Shown: positions 44,369-54,123, counted from the stretch's first letter. The stretch: 64,000 bases of DNA from Azotimanducus sp963663145 (GCA_963663145.1 OY760134.1:1488001-1552000); one strand, 5' to 3'. Made by a program: numbers and translations. Notes: a model not told the origin generated them from the sequence alone.

Positions 44369-44662
44369 GACTGACCACTACGAAGAATTGACCATTGACT
44401 AGTCAGTTTAGCAGAGGTAGTACTCCGGAGGTCAGCTACCGATGCGTTGGAGCTTCCAAACCCGTCGCAAAGGCGCTCACCTATTCACGTCATTCGCGCC
44501 GATCTCGACTTTGCTCACGTGCTTCGTGGCGCCAATATTCTCTAGTAGCACCAGATCTTTGAAACAAGGGGCCAAGAGGCAACTCTCCCTTCAAACTGCG
44601 GACTACTCTCCTTTTTCTTGGAACAAATGACGAAGCAAGCGAGGAAGGGGTACTCAGATCAG

Positions 44663-44739
44663 TGGCGGAGCGGACGGGACTCGAACCCGCGACCCCCGGC
44701 GTGACAGGCCGGTATTCTAACCAACTGAACTACCGCTCC
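44663..44739 (-). tRNA. tRNA-Asp (GUC)
   Basis: Acceptor stem GGAGCGG/CCGCTCC, anticodon GTC in CCTGTCACG, T-loop GGTTCGAGTCC, and encoded 3' CCA. Cloverleaf is complete, 77 bases including CCA. Confidence 0.97.
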
Positions 44740-44747
44740 GAACTCTC

Positions 44748-44823
44748 TGGTGGGTGTTGCAGGGATCGAACCTGCGACCTCCGGCTTGTAAGGCCGATGC
44801 TCTCCCATCTGAGCTAAACACCC
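44748..44823 (-). tRNA. tRNA-Val (UAC)
   Basis: Acceptor GGGTGTT/AACACCC, D-arm AGCTCAGATGGGAGAGC, anticodon TAC in CCTTACAAG, T-loop GGTTCGATCCC, encoded CCA. Transcribed just before tRNA-Asp (8-base spacer), the usual Val-Asp tandem of many proteobacteria. Confidence 0.97.
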
Positions 44824-44932
44824 CAGCTAGGAACGGGGCATGATACCTTCAAGTGTCGGCTTTCACCAGCAATAAATTGCGCCCCCACGCGAATCCCCAC
44901 AGCCCGACAGTACGAGACTGAAAACGACCCAG

Positions 44933-45353
44933 CTAGGCCACGACCATCACTGCGGAAGGGTCAGCAGTCTGCACTCCGGTAGGACGAAACAGGGGAACTC
45001 TCAGCGTGACCAGCGTGAGACCCTTCTCGAGCGCAGTGGCTGCCACCAGGAGATCCGCCCCGTCAAACGCCAAGTCGGATGAAAGCTCGCCCCATCGCCT
45101 GGCTATGGCCAGATCCACGCCCAGTATGCGTGCGCCATACAAGCCGGTGAAGCTATCAAGCCACGCGGCCATGCCTTGAGCAGATATTGAACTGCGACTC
45201 ACGAGCAGCGCTATCTTGGACTCGATCCTCCGCGATTGAGACCACACTCAAATAGAGGTCCGCAGTCCTCTTGGACTCCAGCCAACGGACGATTCTCGGG
45301 TCACGGTTCTTTTTGACTAGGGAAGAAAGCACGTCTGTGTCTATGAGGTACAT
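44933..45353 (-). pseudogene. VapC-type toxin gene with a frameshift
   Basis: PIN-domain toxin in two frames. N-terminal MYLIDTDVLSSLVKKNRDP through LYLSVVSIAE is followed, after a shift near 45225, by RIESKIALLVSRS and ILGVDLAIARRWGELS, DGADLLVAATALEKGLTLVTLRV. Where relatives have N-V-x-D-F the last part reads LRVPLF, so a catalytic Asp is also lost. Confidence 0.8.
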
Positions 45354-45608
45354 CAGGATTCTGCGCCTCTCACGTGAAGATCTATGCGGTCGAAACTCGC
45401 CCCTTCCTGTGGGAATGGCCAGTAGAAGATTCGGCAGGGTCGGCGCGGTTGCGCGCTCCAATAGTAACAGTCGCTCATATTCCTCGACCGCCAGCATGAC
45501 GACTGCCGGTTTGCCTCGGCGTGTGACCATCTGCGGAACACCCGCCAAAGCCGCCTGAACCACCGCGCTGAACTTGTTCTTGGCATCCTGCAAAATCCAC
45601 TTGACCAT
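45353..45608 (-). pseudogene. Phd/YefM-type antitoxin gene, frame broken near its end
   Basis: Strong ribosome binding site AGGAGGAGAAC before ATG; protein MVKWILQDAKNKFSAVVQAA to NLLLAIP fits the family. A shift at about 45413 makes the frame bypass its normal end (IDLHVRGAES, then TGA overlapping the toxin ATG as TGATG) and run into the toxin frame. The result is an artificial antitoxin-toxin read-through. Confidence 0.75.
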
Positions 45609-45716
45609 GTTCTCCTCCTAGCCATTACAGATGGCTAGAGTGTCAGCCCGCCGTATAAATTTGTCAAGCTTCAAGGCGCATTCGCCAAGAAGGCGACAAC
45701 CAAGTTGGGCCTCACC

Positions 45717-46808
45717 TCACGGTAGAAACTCGTGTAGCAGGGGCAAGACTTGCAAATCTTCCATGGCCGCGATCTGGCGCTGGAGCATTTCCGACATCCA
45801 GGCGTAAGCCCTTTCGTTGCTGGAATCGAGTGTGCCCGCCACAACAATCACGTACAGCCAGTTGTAGAGGATGGTGCGGCGGTAGTCCTCCCAGACAGCA
45901 TCGAAGCGAAGAGTGTCGGTCCCGTCCGCCTCAAGCCCCCGCAAGTAGCGTTCAAGGAGACGCTTCTCGTGAGTTCGTCTGATTCGGGTCTTGGTGCTTT
46001 GCCCGAGGAACAGCGCGACATCGTTCAAGCCACGCGCGAGCAGGGGTCCCTGCCAGTCAATCACCGCCACCGGATCATGCCCGGCTTTGCACCCGTAGAG
46101 TAGGTTTTCCATGCGGTAGTCGCCATGCACCAAGGTAACGGGCGGCGTGCCCATGAAGGCCTGTAGATTGGGGACGGCGGCGTGAAAATCCTCGCGAATG
46201 GCACGCATGTGCTCCGGAATCAACTGCGGGAATTTCTCAATCGCGCCGTCAAAACCCATTATTCCGAGTTGGCGCATATTGTCCGCATGGTAGCTATCCG
46301 CGATGTGCGGCACCCAATCGAGTCCCTCAACCTGATTCCAAAAGGCGGAATGCAACTTGGCGAGCTCATCTACGGCAATCTCACTCTTCCTGAGGTCCGC
46401 GCCCTTGACTTGGCTGCCGACCTCATAATCGACCATATCTTCCATGAGAATTAGGAAGCGATCGCCTTGTCGTTCACAGACAAACACCTTGGGCGTTCTC
46501 GCCGAGGTGAGCGGGTCGAGCTCCAAGACGTAACGGGTTTCCCGCTCGTACAGATTGTATTGCAGGGCTATTTTTCGGTTGGTTTCGTTCTGGGAGGCGT
46601 ACTTGGCAATGAAGCTTTTGGGCAGATCATCAGACGCGCCGTCATATTGCAAGAGTAGTCGGGCAACCTCAGACATCATGCCGGTGCCATTGCCAACTTG
46701 CTCATGAACAACGCTCGAAACCCGTCCCGATTCGGGTAACAGCTCGTGGTGCCGCAGGATCTCGGTTAGGAAGCCTACGTTAAAGCCGACAGGCAGTTCC
46801 GGTATCAC
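45717..46808 (-). CDS. Phosphotransferase of the aminoglycoside/ecdysteroid-kinase-like family
   Basis: 363 residues with a protein-kinase-like fold: SFIAKYAS with the ATP lysine, LILMEDMVDYEVGSQ hinge, and catalytic VTLVHGDYRMENLLYG followed by AVIDWQGPLLARGLNDVA. These proteins in lipid-degrading bacteria often accompany acyl-CoA dehydrogenases or steroid genes and may phosphorylate hydroxylated substrates. Last gene of the long minus-strand block; not expected to be an antibiotic-resistance gene. Confidence 0.85.
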   Translation of the reverse strand: MIPELPVGFNVGFLTEILRHHELLPESGRVSSVVHEQVGNGTGMMSEVARLLLQYDGASDDLPKSFIAKYASQNETNRKIALQYNLYERETRYVLELDPLTSARTPKVFVCERQGDRFLILMEDMVDYEVGSQVKGADLRKSEIAVDELAKLHSAFWNQVEGLDWVPHIADSYHADNMRQLGIMGFDGAIEKFPQLIPEHMRAIREDFHAAVPNLQAFMGTPPVTLVHGDYRMENLLYGCKAGHDPVAVIDWQGPLLARGLNDVALFLGQSTKTRIRRTHEKRLLERYLRGLEADGTDTLRFDAVWEDYRRTILYNWLYVIVVAGTLDSSNERAYAWMSEMLQRQIAAMEDLQVLPLLHEFLP

Positions 46809-46823
46809 TAGGTTAACGCCTCG

Positions 46824-48038
46824 CTAGTAATCCAAACCCACTTTGTGTTCGAGTTTCTTGAACCTTCCGTTTTCCACGACTGTCAACACGAAACTATGCA
46901 CGCCATTGTGATCGTCTTGAGCGAAGGTCACCGAATAACCGAAGATATCTTCATAGTTTTGGATGCTCTCCATGGCCGCAATAAAGCTGTCACGCGTCAG
47001 CTCAGGACCTGCGCGCCGCAGCGCCTCAACGACCAAGTCCGTATTCCTGTAGCCCTCTATCGCCGGAAGCCCTGGCTCCTCACCGTATCGCGCCACATAG
47101 TCATCCCACCAGGCACGTAGGCGCTCGTCCGCGATCTCGTCCTCATAGAGCCTTGTCATGTGCACAAAGCAGTAGTAGCCCTCCCCTGATCCGCTTTCCT
47201 GATCGGCAATCACTTGCCCGCAGGCCGCGTTGTTGCCAACCCAAGCGACATCGGTCCAATCGACCTTGCGCGCCGCTTCGAGTATCAGGATGGTGTCACG
47301 GTGTACCGAGCCCATGAGCACCACCTCGCAGCCCGCGTTCTTCAATTTGAGTACCGACGCCGTGAACTCGGTATCGGTGGGAAGGTGCCCCGATTGCCCG
47401 GCCAGCCTGAGTCCCAATTCGGCAGCCTGATCCTCCACCGCTTCCAATATCTCTAATCCGTACTCGGTATCGTGGTACATAGTGCAGAACTTCTCCGCAC
47501 CATACTGTTCATGGAAATACTTCACCGCAGCGCGCATCTCGTCGTAATAGACACCGCGAGCCGTGAATTTGAGGCGATGGTATGGTTCCGCCGTAGAGCG
47601 CGCACCCGTTCCCGGAAACAGATTGGGGACACCCTCGGCAAACTGCTCTTCAAGTACCGCGTTATTGGTGGGGGTACCCAAAGCGAGCAGCATGGCAAAT
47701 ATCTTGTCCCGGTGTATGAGCTTGTTGGCCGCTTGTATGGCGCGCGGGACCTGGTAGCCCGTGTCTTCCACCACCAAGCGAATCTTCCGGCCGTGCACAC
47801 CGCCGAGAACATTTGCCTCGTCAATGCGCATGCGCATGCCATTGAGGAGGCCGACGCCCCAAATGGCAATGGGGCCGGAAAGGTCAGTGTGGGTGCCCAA
47901 CACCACCTCATGATCGGAAACTCCGGTTTCAACCGCAAGCTGAGATTCGCCTTCATCTTCACTGGGCCCTGCACAGCCGACGAGGGTCAGGCTCATCACC
48001 AAACCCATCTTGCACACCCATTCCGCCACCGCCTTCAT
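46824..48038 (-). CDS. ABC transporter substrate-binding lipoprotein (LivK-like), copy 2
   Basis: Periplasmic-binding-fold protein of the branched-chain amino acid/amide type. The start MKAVAEWVCKM is chosen because the lipoprotein signal with LVGC lipobox follows; an upstream ATG is in frame. Mature part: DHEVVLGTHTDLSGPIAIWG, RDKIFAMLLALGTPTNNAVLEE, CEVVLMGSVHRDTILILEAARK. It resembles the next gene over its whole length; both are in the same unit as livHMGF and alkB. A small hydrophobic substrate is inferred from context. Confidence 0.88.
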   Translation of the reverse strand: MKAVAEWVCKMGLVMSLTLVGCAGPSEDEGESQLAVETGVSDHEVVLGTHTDLSGPIAIWGVGLLNGMRMRIDEANVLGGVHGRKIRLVVEDTGYQVPRAIQAANKLIHRDKIFAMLLALGTPTNNAVLEEQFAEGVPNLFPGTGARSTAEPYHRLKFTARGVYYDEMRAAVKYFHEQYGAEKFCTMYHDTEYGLEILEAVEDQAAELGLRLAGQSGHLPTDTEFTASVLKLKNAGCEVVLMGSVHRDTILILEAARKVDWTDVAWVGNNAACGQVIADQESGSGEGYYCFVHMTRLYEDEIADERLRAWWDDYVARYGEEPGLPAIEGYRNTDLVVEALRRAGPELTRDSFIAAMESIQNYEDIFGYSVTFAQDDHNGVHSFVLTVVENGRFKKLEHKVGLDY

Positions 48039-48064
48039 GCGTAACTCCTTCCCTCTACGACCCC

Positions 48065-49279
48065 TCAATAATCCAGCGCAACTTCGTGCTCAAGCTTCTT
48101 GAACCTGCCGTTCTCCACGACCGTGAGCACCGAACTCTGCACACCATTGTGATCCGATTCTGAAAAGCTCACCCTATAGCCAAAGATGTCCTCATAGTCC
48201 TGAATACTCTCAAGCGCCGAGATCAATCCCTCGCGTGTGAGGTCTCGGCCCGCGCGTCGCAGGGCCTCGACCACCAAGTCGGTGTTGCGGTAGCCTTCCA
48301 TGGCCGACAATCCCGGCTCTTCTCCGTAGCGGGCAACGTAGTCGTCCCACCAAGCGCGCACAGGCTCATCCCCTATCGAGTCCTCATAGAGTTTCGCCAT
48401 ATGCACGAAGCAGTAGAAGCCTTCGCCCGACCCGCTCCCCTGATCCGCGATGACCTGCGCGAAGGCCGCATTGTTACCAACCCAGGCCACATCATTCCAG
48501 TCCATCTTGCGGGCCGCTTCGAGTATGAGGATGGTGTCGCGGTGCACCGACCCCATCAGCACCACCTCGCAGCCCGCGTTCCTGAGTTTGAGCACCGCTC
48601 CCGTGAATTCGGTTTCCGTTGGCACATGGGCGGACTGTTCACCCAGCTCAAGCCCCATATCCTTAAGCTGATCCTCCACCGCCTCGAGAATCTCCAATCC
48701 GTACTCGGTATCGTGATGGATGACGCAGAAATTTTCACTACCGCGTTGCTCGTGGAAGTACTTTACCCCGGCGCGCATCTCATCGTAGTAAATGCCGCGT
48801 GCCGTGAACTTGAGCCGGTGGAATGGCTCTGCCATGGAGCGGGCGCCTGATATGGGAAAGAGATTGGGCACACCGAGGGAGATCTGTTCCTCCAGTACCG
48901 CATTGTTGGTGGGTGTGCCCGTCGCGAGCAACATGGCAAAAATCTTGTCTCTGTGTATCAGCTTGTTAGCGGCCTGGATGGCGCGCGGCACCTGATACAG
49001 CGTATCCTCGGCAATCAATCGCAATGCACGACCATGCACACCGCCAGCCGCATTGACTTCGTCCATGCGCATGCGCACGCCGTTGACGGACCCCACGCCC
49101 CAAATGGCAATCGGCCCAGAAAGGTCAGTGTGTGTACCGAACACGACTTCATCATCGGAAACGCCTGATTCTCCCGGCTGACCAGAGTCGCGCTCCACGT
49201 CACCCGGCCCAGCGCATCCGGCCATCGCGAAGCACACGGCCAACCAACAGACGTAACCGAAACATGATGTGGTCTTCAT
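48065..49279 (-). CDS. ABC transporter substrate-binding lipoprotein (LivK-like), copy 1
   Basis: Paralogue of the following gene, with start MKTTSCFGY and lipobox MAGC. Same blocks VVFGTHTDLSGPIAIWGVGS, LLATGTPTNNAVLEEQ and WDDYVARYGEEPGLSAMEGYRNTDLVVEALRRAG. Very high similarity in the central part indicates a fairly recent tandem duplication; the N-terminal signal and C-terminal ends are also preserved, so both copies look functional. Confidence 0.88.
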   Translation of the reverse strand: MKTTSCFGYVCWLAVCFAMAGCAGPGDVERDSGQPGESGVSDDEVVFGTHTDLSGPIAIWGVGSVNGVRMRMDEVNAAGGVHGRALRLIAEDTLYQVPRAIQAANKLIHRDKIFAMLLATGTPTNNAVLEEQISLGVPNLFPISGARSMAEPFHRLKFTARGIYYDEMRAGVKYFHEQRGSENFCVIHHDTEYGLEILEAVEDQLKDMGLELGEQSAHVPTETEFTGAVLKLRNAGCEVVLMGSVHRDTILILEAARKMDWNDVAWVGNNAAFAQVIADQGSGSGEGFYCFVHMAKLYEDSIGDEPVRAWWDDYVARYGEEPGLSAMEGYRNTDLVVEALRRAGRDLTREGLISALESIQDYEDIFGYRVSFSESDHNGVQSSVLTVVENGRFKKLEHEVALDY

Positions 49280-49376
49280 AGCCGCTATTGCTACCGGTTC
49301 AATGTGCTGCTCAGCATTATCCTCATTTTGAGGATGTGGTTCACCTTCGTGGCCGACCCCCCAAGGCGCACTTGGG

Positions 49377-51482
49377 CTACTGCACAATACCCGCCCGCTC
49401 TATTGCCAACTGACTATCCCCCGCTTCAGGATATCGAGCATTTTCCAGCGCGAGCAATCCGTAATACACGCGTCCGAATACAACAGGCACACGAGCGGAC
49501 TCATCGTCGAATTCGATCGGTTCGAAGCTGCGCAGTTCGTCGCCGTAACCAAGATGCACGATCCAGCGTTCGCCGACCCCCTGTTCATCCGGAGGCAGGA
49601 GTGCCAAAGTGCCGTAGGCGAAGGGAATCGATTTCTCATCATTCACAGATATCAAAGACGTATCCCGCTGCGGCGTTTCGGCGGATACGTCCCATGCAAG
49701 CACATGCACTTCCTGCCCGCCGACCTGAAGTGAATCCGCGACAAGCCTTGACCCTTCCAGCCCCCCCTGCTCAACGAATTCGAGGAACCTCGCCACCTGC
49801 GCCGGCGCTCTTGCGGGATACAGCCCCACGCCAATTTCGCCTTCAGCGCTCTGAACAGAGACGCGAACCACTCGGTCCTCAGGGTGATTGCTGAGCCACC
49901 AGTCCCTGACAGGCTTCTGTTCATGTGATTGCAAGCGACCGGCATGCGAATCCATCTGGGCGTTCGGAAAATCCTTGCCAAGGCCGCGCAGATGCTTGTC
50001 GAAGAACCCGCGAATGAGGCTGACGGTGATCTGATTGACCTCTTGGCCTTCAACAGTTCCAAACAAACCTTTGGTCAGCGGGTTGCCGTTTCGTGAAAGG
50101 AATATCGCGTAGTCGGAAAGCGCGTAATGCGTCGCGTCCTGAATCCTGATTCGGTAGAGGTCCGGGCGCAGCCCTGTTGTTTCGTGTCGTTCGTAGATAA
50201 ATGACGTCAGATTCTGACCCTCTTCATCTTCGCCGCCTGAAATGCCCTGCACAAATAGGTCGGTATCCGAGCTATACATCAGCATCGGCACGGGAATGTC
50301 GCGATTAAACAGCAGCCGATGCCGATCCTCTCCATCGATATTGGCGACCGCGACGCAACGCCGATCAACCGCGCAGGTGGCCGCCGCCACCGAACCTCCG
50401 AATGACATGCCTGTCCGGCCAACCCTACGGAAGTCGCCCGCTGCCGCCAGGTCCGCAACACGCTCGGGTACTTCGCCCGCCGCCAAGGACTCTGTAAGGA
50501 ACAATTGATCATCCACCCAGATAGGCGCACTGAAATACACCAGCCGGTGGCTCGTATCCAATTCGTATCGGCCCAATACCGCCTTGCGTCGCAATCCCAA
50601 GTCGCCCTGAGTGTAAGCATCGATCACGTCCTGCGCATAACCATGCTCCTCCACCTCTGCGCGATAGTCGGACACGGTCTTGAGTAGTTCGGGATCCATA
50701 CTCACGACCTCTCCGTCCGGAAAGACGGTCGCGGACGAATCGTAGGTGTGCTGCAGCGAGAAGGCGATATACCCGTGACTCGCCAAGTGCTCCATGAGTA
50801 TGGTGTTCTGTCCCTTGAATCCTCGATAACCGTGGCTAAAGGTCACTACCGGCAGCTCATTGAGACCCTTGGCGAGCGGGGCGTTCACATAGGAACGCGT
50901 TTGACTGTGTTTGAGGTATGGAAAAAATGGTGCGCCGAGTGGTGTTAACTCTCCCAATTCTCGTGCAGTCGTCTTGGCCTCGAGGTCGGTGTAATAGGGT
51001 TGTCTCTGTAATCCCTCTACCTGATCAGTCGGATACCAAACGCGCACGGCAAGGCGACGCGGCTGGTTGGATGCTTCTTGGTAGGTGCCGATTCGCGAGT
51101 CGTCCGAGAGCATAAAGTCCCGCACCCCGACCTGGTGGTGTCCTGATGGCGCGGGCAGGTCGACAATTGGAAACCAATAGAGCAGCAGCACCGAAGCAAG
51201 CCCCGAGGCGAACAGAAGGACACCATTGAGGGCATGGCAGATTCCCTGCTTGATGAGCTTCGGCCAGAATCGTCCGATCAACAGAAGCACCAACAAATAA
51301 GCACTGGTGCCCATGGCGAGCGCAGCCTGCCAACGATAGCTCAGGAGGGCGGCGAGACTCAGTACCGCTGTCGTCACGCCAAAGGCAACCAAGGTCGCCA
51401 AGCGTCTCGGCATAGACCTGAACCACCACACGATGCACGATAGCGCCATGAGCAGGCTCAAGCTCGAGTCAATAAGAATCAT
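49377..51482 (-). CDS. Membrane-anchored platelet-activating-factor acetylhydrolase-like esterase
   Basis: 701 residues. Residues 1-105 contain four or five hydrophobic helices; the rest is an alpha/beta hydrolase like PAF acetylhydrolase or dienelactone hydrolase-like enzymes: ELPVVTFSHGYRGFKGQNTILMEHLASHGY, nucleophile GRTGMSFGGSVAAATCAVD, and a long C-terminal extension. Predicted to act on lipid esters in or at the membrane. Located between alkB and the binding protein genes and on the same strand, so it probably joins the hydrocarbon/lipid unit. Confidence 0.8.
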   Translation of the reverse strand: MILIDSSLSLLMALSCIVWWFRSMPRRLATLVAFGVTTAVLSLAALLSYRWQAALAMGTSAYLLVLLLIGRFWPKLIKQGICHALNGVLLFASGLASVLLLYWFPIVDLPAPSGHHQVGVRDFMLSDDSRIGTYQEASNQPRRLAVRVWYPTDQVEGLQRQPYYTDLEAKTTARELGELTPLGAPFFPYLKHSQTRSYVNAPLAKGLNELPVVTFSHGYRGFKGQNTILMEHLASHGYIAFSLQHTYDSSATVFPDGEVVSMDPELLKTVSDYRAEVEEHGYAQDVIDAYTQGDLGLRRKAVLGRYELDTSHRLVYFSAPIWVDDQLFLTESLAAGEVPERVADLAAAGDFRRVGRTGMSFGGSVAAATCAVDRRCVAVANIDGEDRHRLLFNRDIPVPMLMYSSDTDLFVQGISGGEDEEGQNLTSFIYERHETTGLRPDLYRIRIQDATHYALSDYAIFLSRNGNPLTKGLFGTVEGQEVNQITVSLIRGFFDKHLRGLGKDFPNAQMDSHAGRLQSHEQKPVRDWWLSNHPEDRVVRVSVQSAEGEIGVGLYPARAPAQVARFLEFVEQGGLEGSRLVADSLQVGGQEVHVLAWDVSAETPQRDTSLISVNDEKSIPFAYGTLALLPPDEQGVGERWIVHLGYGDELRSFEPIEFDDESARVPVVFGRVYYGLLALENARYPEAGDSQLAIERAGIVQ

Positions 51483-51527
51483 CGTCGCACCAAGAGGTTT
51501 CGATGGGCCGAAGCCAACGCAGCAGGC

Positions 51528-53946
51528 TCAATCAGTTGGCTCGGGAACGCGCAGGAGGTCTTCCAAACCTGCCGAGATCCGCTCGCGAGCGGCGACGGTC
51601 ATCTCAACCAGTGATTCCATGGATGAGGCATCACAAGCGGACAGCAGCGCGTCTCGCCATCCGTTCAGACTCGCGCTTGGGAACCGGCCTCTTGAGCCAA
51701 GCGTCCAGCGAAGCGTGTTTTCAACCGTCTTCAGGAACTGAAGCGACTCTTGCAACACCACGTCCTGAGCGCCCTCTGGAGCCGAGCCGCTCTCACCATC
51801 CAGCATCTCCATATACTCCTCATAAAGAAGTTGATCCTCGAAACCGCCGGGCGAATCCGCCAAGCCCCAAAAATAGCCCGGCGACCCCGGTTCAAGATTC
51901 GAATCCAGCGAACGACCCTGATGCCATTTGAGTATGGCCTCACTCAGCTCCCGACGCGCCGCATCCCCCGACAGCAGCCGTCGCTTCATCTGACCGAACG
52001 CGGCCATGGTGTCGGCATCGCCAGTCACCGCGCGTGCCCGGAGCAGGTCAAGATATCCGGCGCGAGATTCGCCTTCCAAGGCACTCGATTCGAACTCCCT
52101 GAACGAATAGCACCTTGGAACGCCTCTGTGCGCCAGGCCGCCGTACCAATCCAATTCACCAACAAGCAGATTCTGGCGGGAAAACTCGCGCATTAGTTCG
52201 TGGAATCGCTTCGCCAATGCCGCATGTTCCCGTCCCGAAGTGCCTGCGGGGCCGGCCCCCTGAGCATCGTCATAGACCAGCGCGAGACGCAGCGTGCCGT
52301 TGAGGCTTATCTGACGGCGACCCAGTTCGCCAAGGTCTACCACTGCGTATCTATCTATACCGAACTGCCGAACGTCCCTTCCCTCGGCCTCCATATGCCC
52401 CATGGCGACGCGCAGCAAGACGCCCAAGCAGGCATCGAGAATATCCGACAGCACGGTTCGAGCGACTTCTCCGGAACAATCGCCGCGGACCACATGGACA
52501 CCCAAGGGTAAGGATTTTTCATTCGCCCAAAGCCGCATGGCATCCATCACGTCCATGGCGGACTGAACTTCGTCGGAATCCAACGTCAACCCGACGAGTT
52601 CATCCGCAGAAAATTCGCTGAGGTAGTACACCTTGACCAGTCCGCGACGAGCGATCTTGAGTTCCTCGGGGCTCATGCCCAGATGGTCCGGCACTTGCAG
52701 GTTGACGAATTCCGGCATGTCGAGAATGTCCAAGAGTCGCGGCTGGGCCTCAATCCATTCGCCAAGACAATCGGATCGCGTCATGATTTCATCGGCAAGA
52801 AGAAATTGCTCTCTGCGCCGGAACACCAGCTTGCTGTCGTAGGCGCGCCAGTTTTCGATTTCGGGATAGAAACGCCTTCGCCATGCGTCGACTCGTGGGT
52901 TCATCACCGCGTACCACACCGGCGGAATCAGCGCCAACCCAATCATGATAGTGTAGTTGAAGGGGAGCTGCGGAGCGACATCTTCATCGTAGTGCTGCAG
53001 CAGCGGATAGGGTCGAATCGCTTTGGCGTGATGATCGGAGTGCCGCTGCACGTTCAAAGTCGCCCAATTCGAGAATCTCTGGCCCGCATTCCAGCTGTGG
53101 CGAGGTTGGGTGCGTTCGTATCTGCCGTTTGGAAGCTGCTTTCTCGTGAGCCCATAGTGTTCGATGTAGTCCGCGAAGCGAAGCACCGTGACGGCGAGCA
53201 GGGAGTATGAAAAATACAGCACAACGCCCATCATTCCGCCCATCATCCAAAAGAGGCCGACCCATAAGGCAATGAGCGCGACATACCTGTAAAAGGGATT
53301 GGAGGCGTGCCAAGCGGGCAGCCCCCTGCGCGACAATCGGTCACGCTCGAAGACCCAGCACTCGACGAGGTTTAGGAGAATGCCGCGCACTGCGAAGGAC
53401 CAAATGTTCTGTCCTTTTGGAGCGAACACCGGATCTTTGGGCGTGCCAACGTGCGTATGGTGGATGTACACATGCTCGGTACGGTAGTGCGTGAACGCGA
53501 AAGAACTCAGGAGAATCTCTCCGAGCGCTCGCTCAAACTTGTTTGTTCGGTGAATAAGTTCGTGTGCGGTGGCGATACCGGACAGACAGGTTTTCCCCAC
53601 CACAACAGTGACCGCGAGAACCTCAAGAAAAGACAGATGACCGACCACCAACGCCTGATAAAACACGTACAGCACCGCGCTGATGTGCGCGGGAACCCAT
53701 AGCCAAGTGAGGACGTGATAGAGAACAAGCCCCTCTTTTGGCGTTTCCGGATCTAGGTTGGTTGTGCGCAGACCAAATAGCACATCGCCCAAGGCAATGA
53801 CCAAAAAAAAACGGCACGAATATATACGCACCACCGAGCGTGCCGCCCGTCACCAAAATGACAAGCAACAGGAACGGCATGGCAAAGGGCAAGGCCTGCA
53901 AGTTCAGAGACACCACCTGCATCGCACTCAACTGTGCCTGAGACAT
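51528..53946 (-). CDS. alkB: AlkB alkane monooxygenase fused to a degenerate GlnE-like domain; frame split by a T9 run
   Basis: The start at 53946 has ribosome binding site AAGGAAGG and encodes MSQAQLSAMQVVSLNLQALPF to IFVPFF; at nine T (53803-53811) the frame must shift by one base to give LVIALGDVLFGLRTTNLDP. The rest is a complete AlkB: HELIHR, EHVYIHHTHVGT and NVQRHSDHHA di-iron histidines, with several membrane helices. About residue 380 of the joined protein the AlkB part ends, and about 400 residues similar to one half of GlnE follow: LSDILDACLGVLL, VVDLGELGRRQISLNGTLRLALVYD, LLRARAVTGDADTMAAFGQMKRR, DSPGGFEDQ. The DxD motif is replaced by GTLRL, so the domain is probably non-catalytic. 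Joined length is about 805 residues. Confidence 0.9.
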
Positions 53947-54071
53947 ATTCCGCTTCCTTCCTTATTCGCAGTGACCAAATCGCCGGGATACATCAACCAA
54001 ACTCGCAGAGTAAATTATATGCGTATTTCCACAAACTTTATGTGAATTGGCTGTTGACGACCAGAACAAAC

Positions 54072-54123
54072 GACGAAGCCAAGTAAGCGCGAGTTCCTCC
54101 CACCCCTCTCTCTTGGCTTCGTC
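54072..54123 (-). terminator. 12-base inverted repeat between fadD and alkB
   Basis: Perfect arms GACGAAGCCAAG (54072-54083) and CTTGGCTTCGTC (54112-54123) with a 28-base loop. On the minus strand the stem is followed by GTTTGTTCTGG, only moderately T-rich, so this is a weak terminator or an attenuator that could reduce alkB expression relative to fadD. Confidence 0.4.

Noticed and set aside
45717..46808. Aminoglycoside resistance gene
   Set aside because: Family is broad; sequence and context fit lipid-associated phosphotransferases rather than resistance enzymes.
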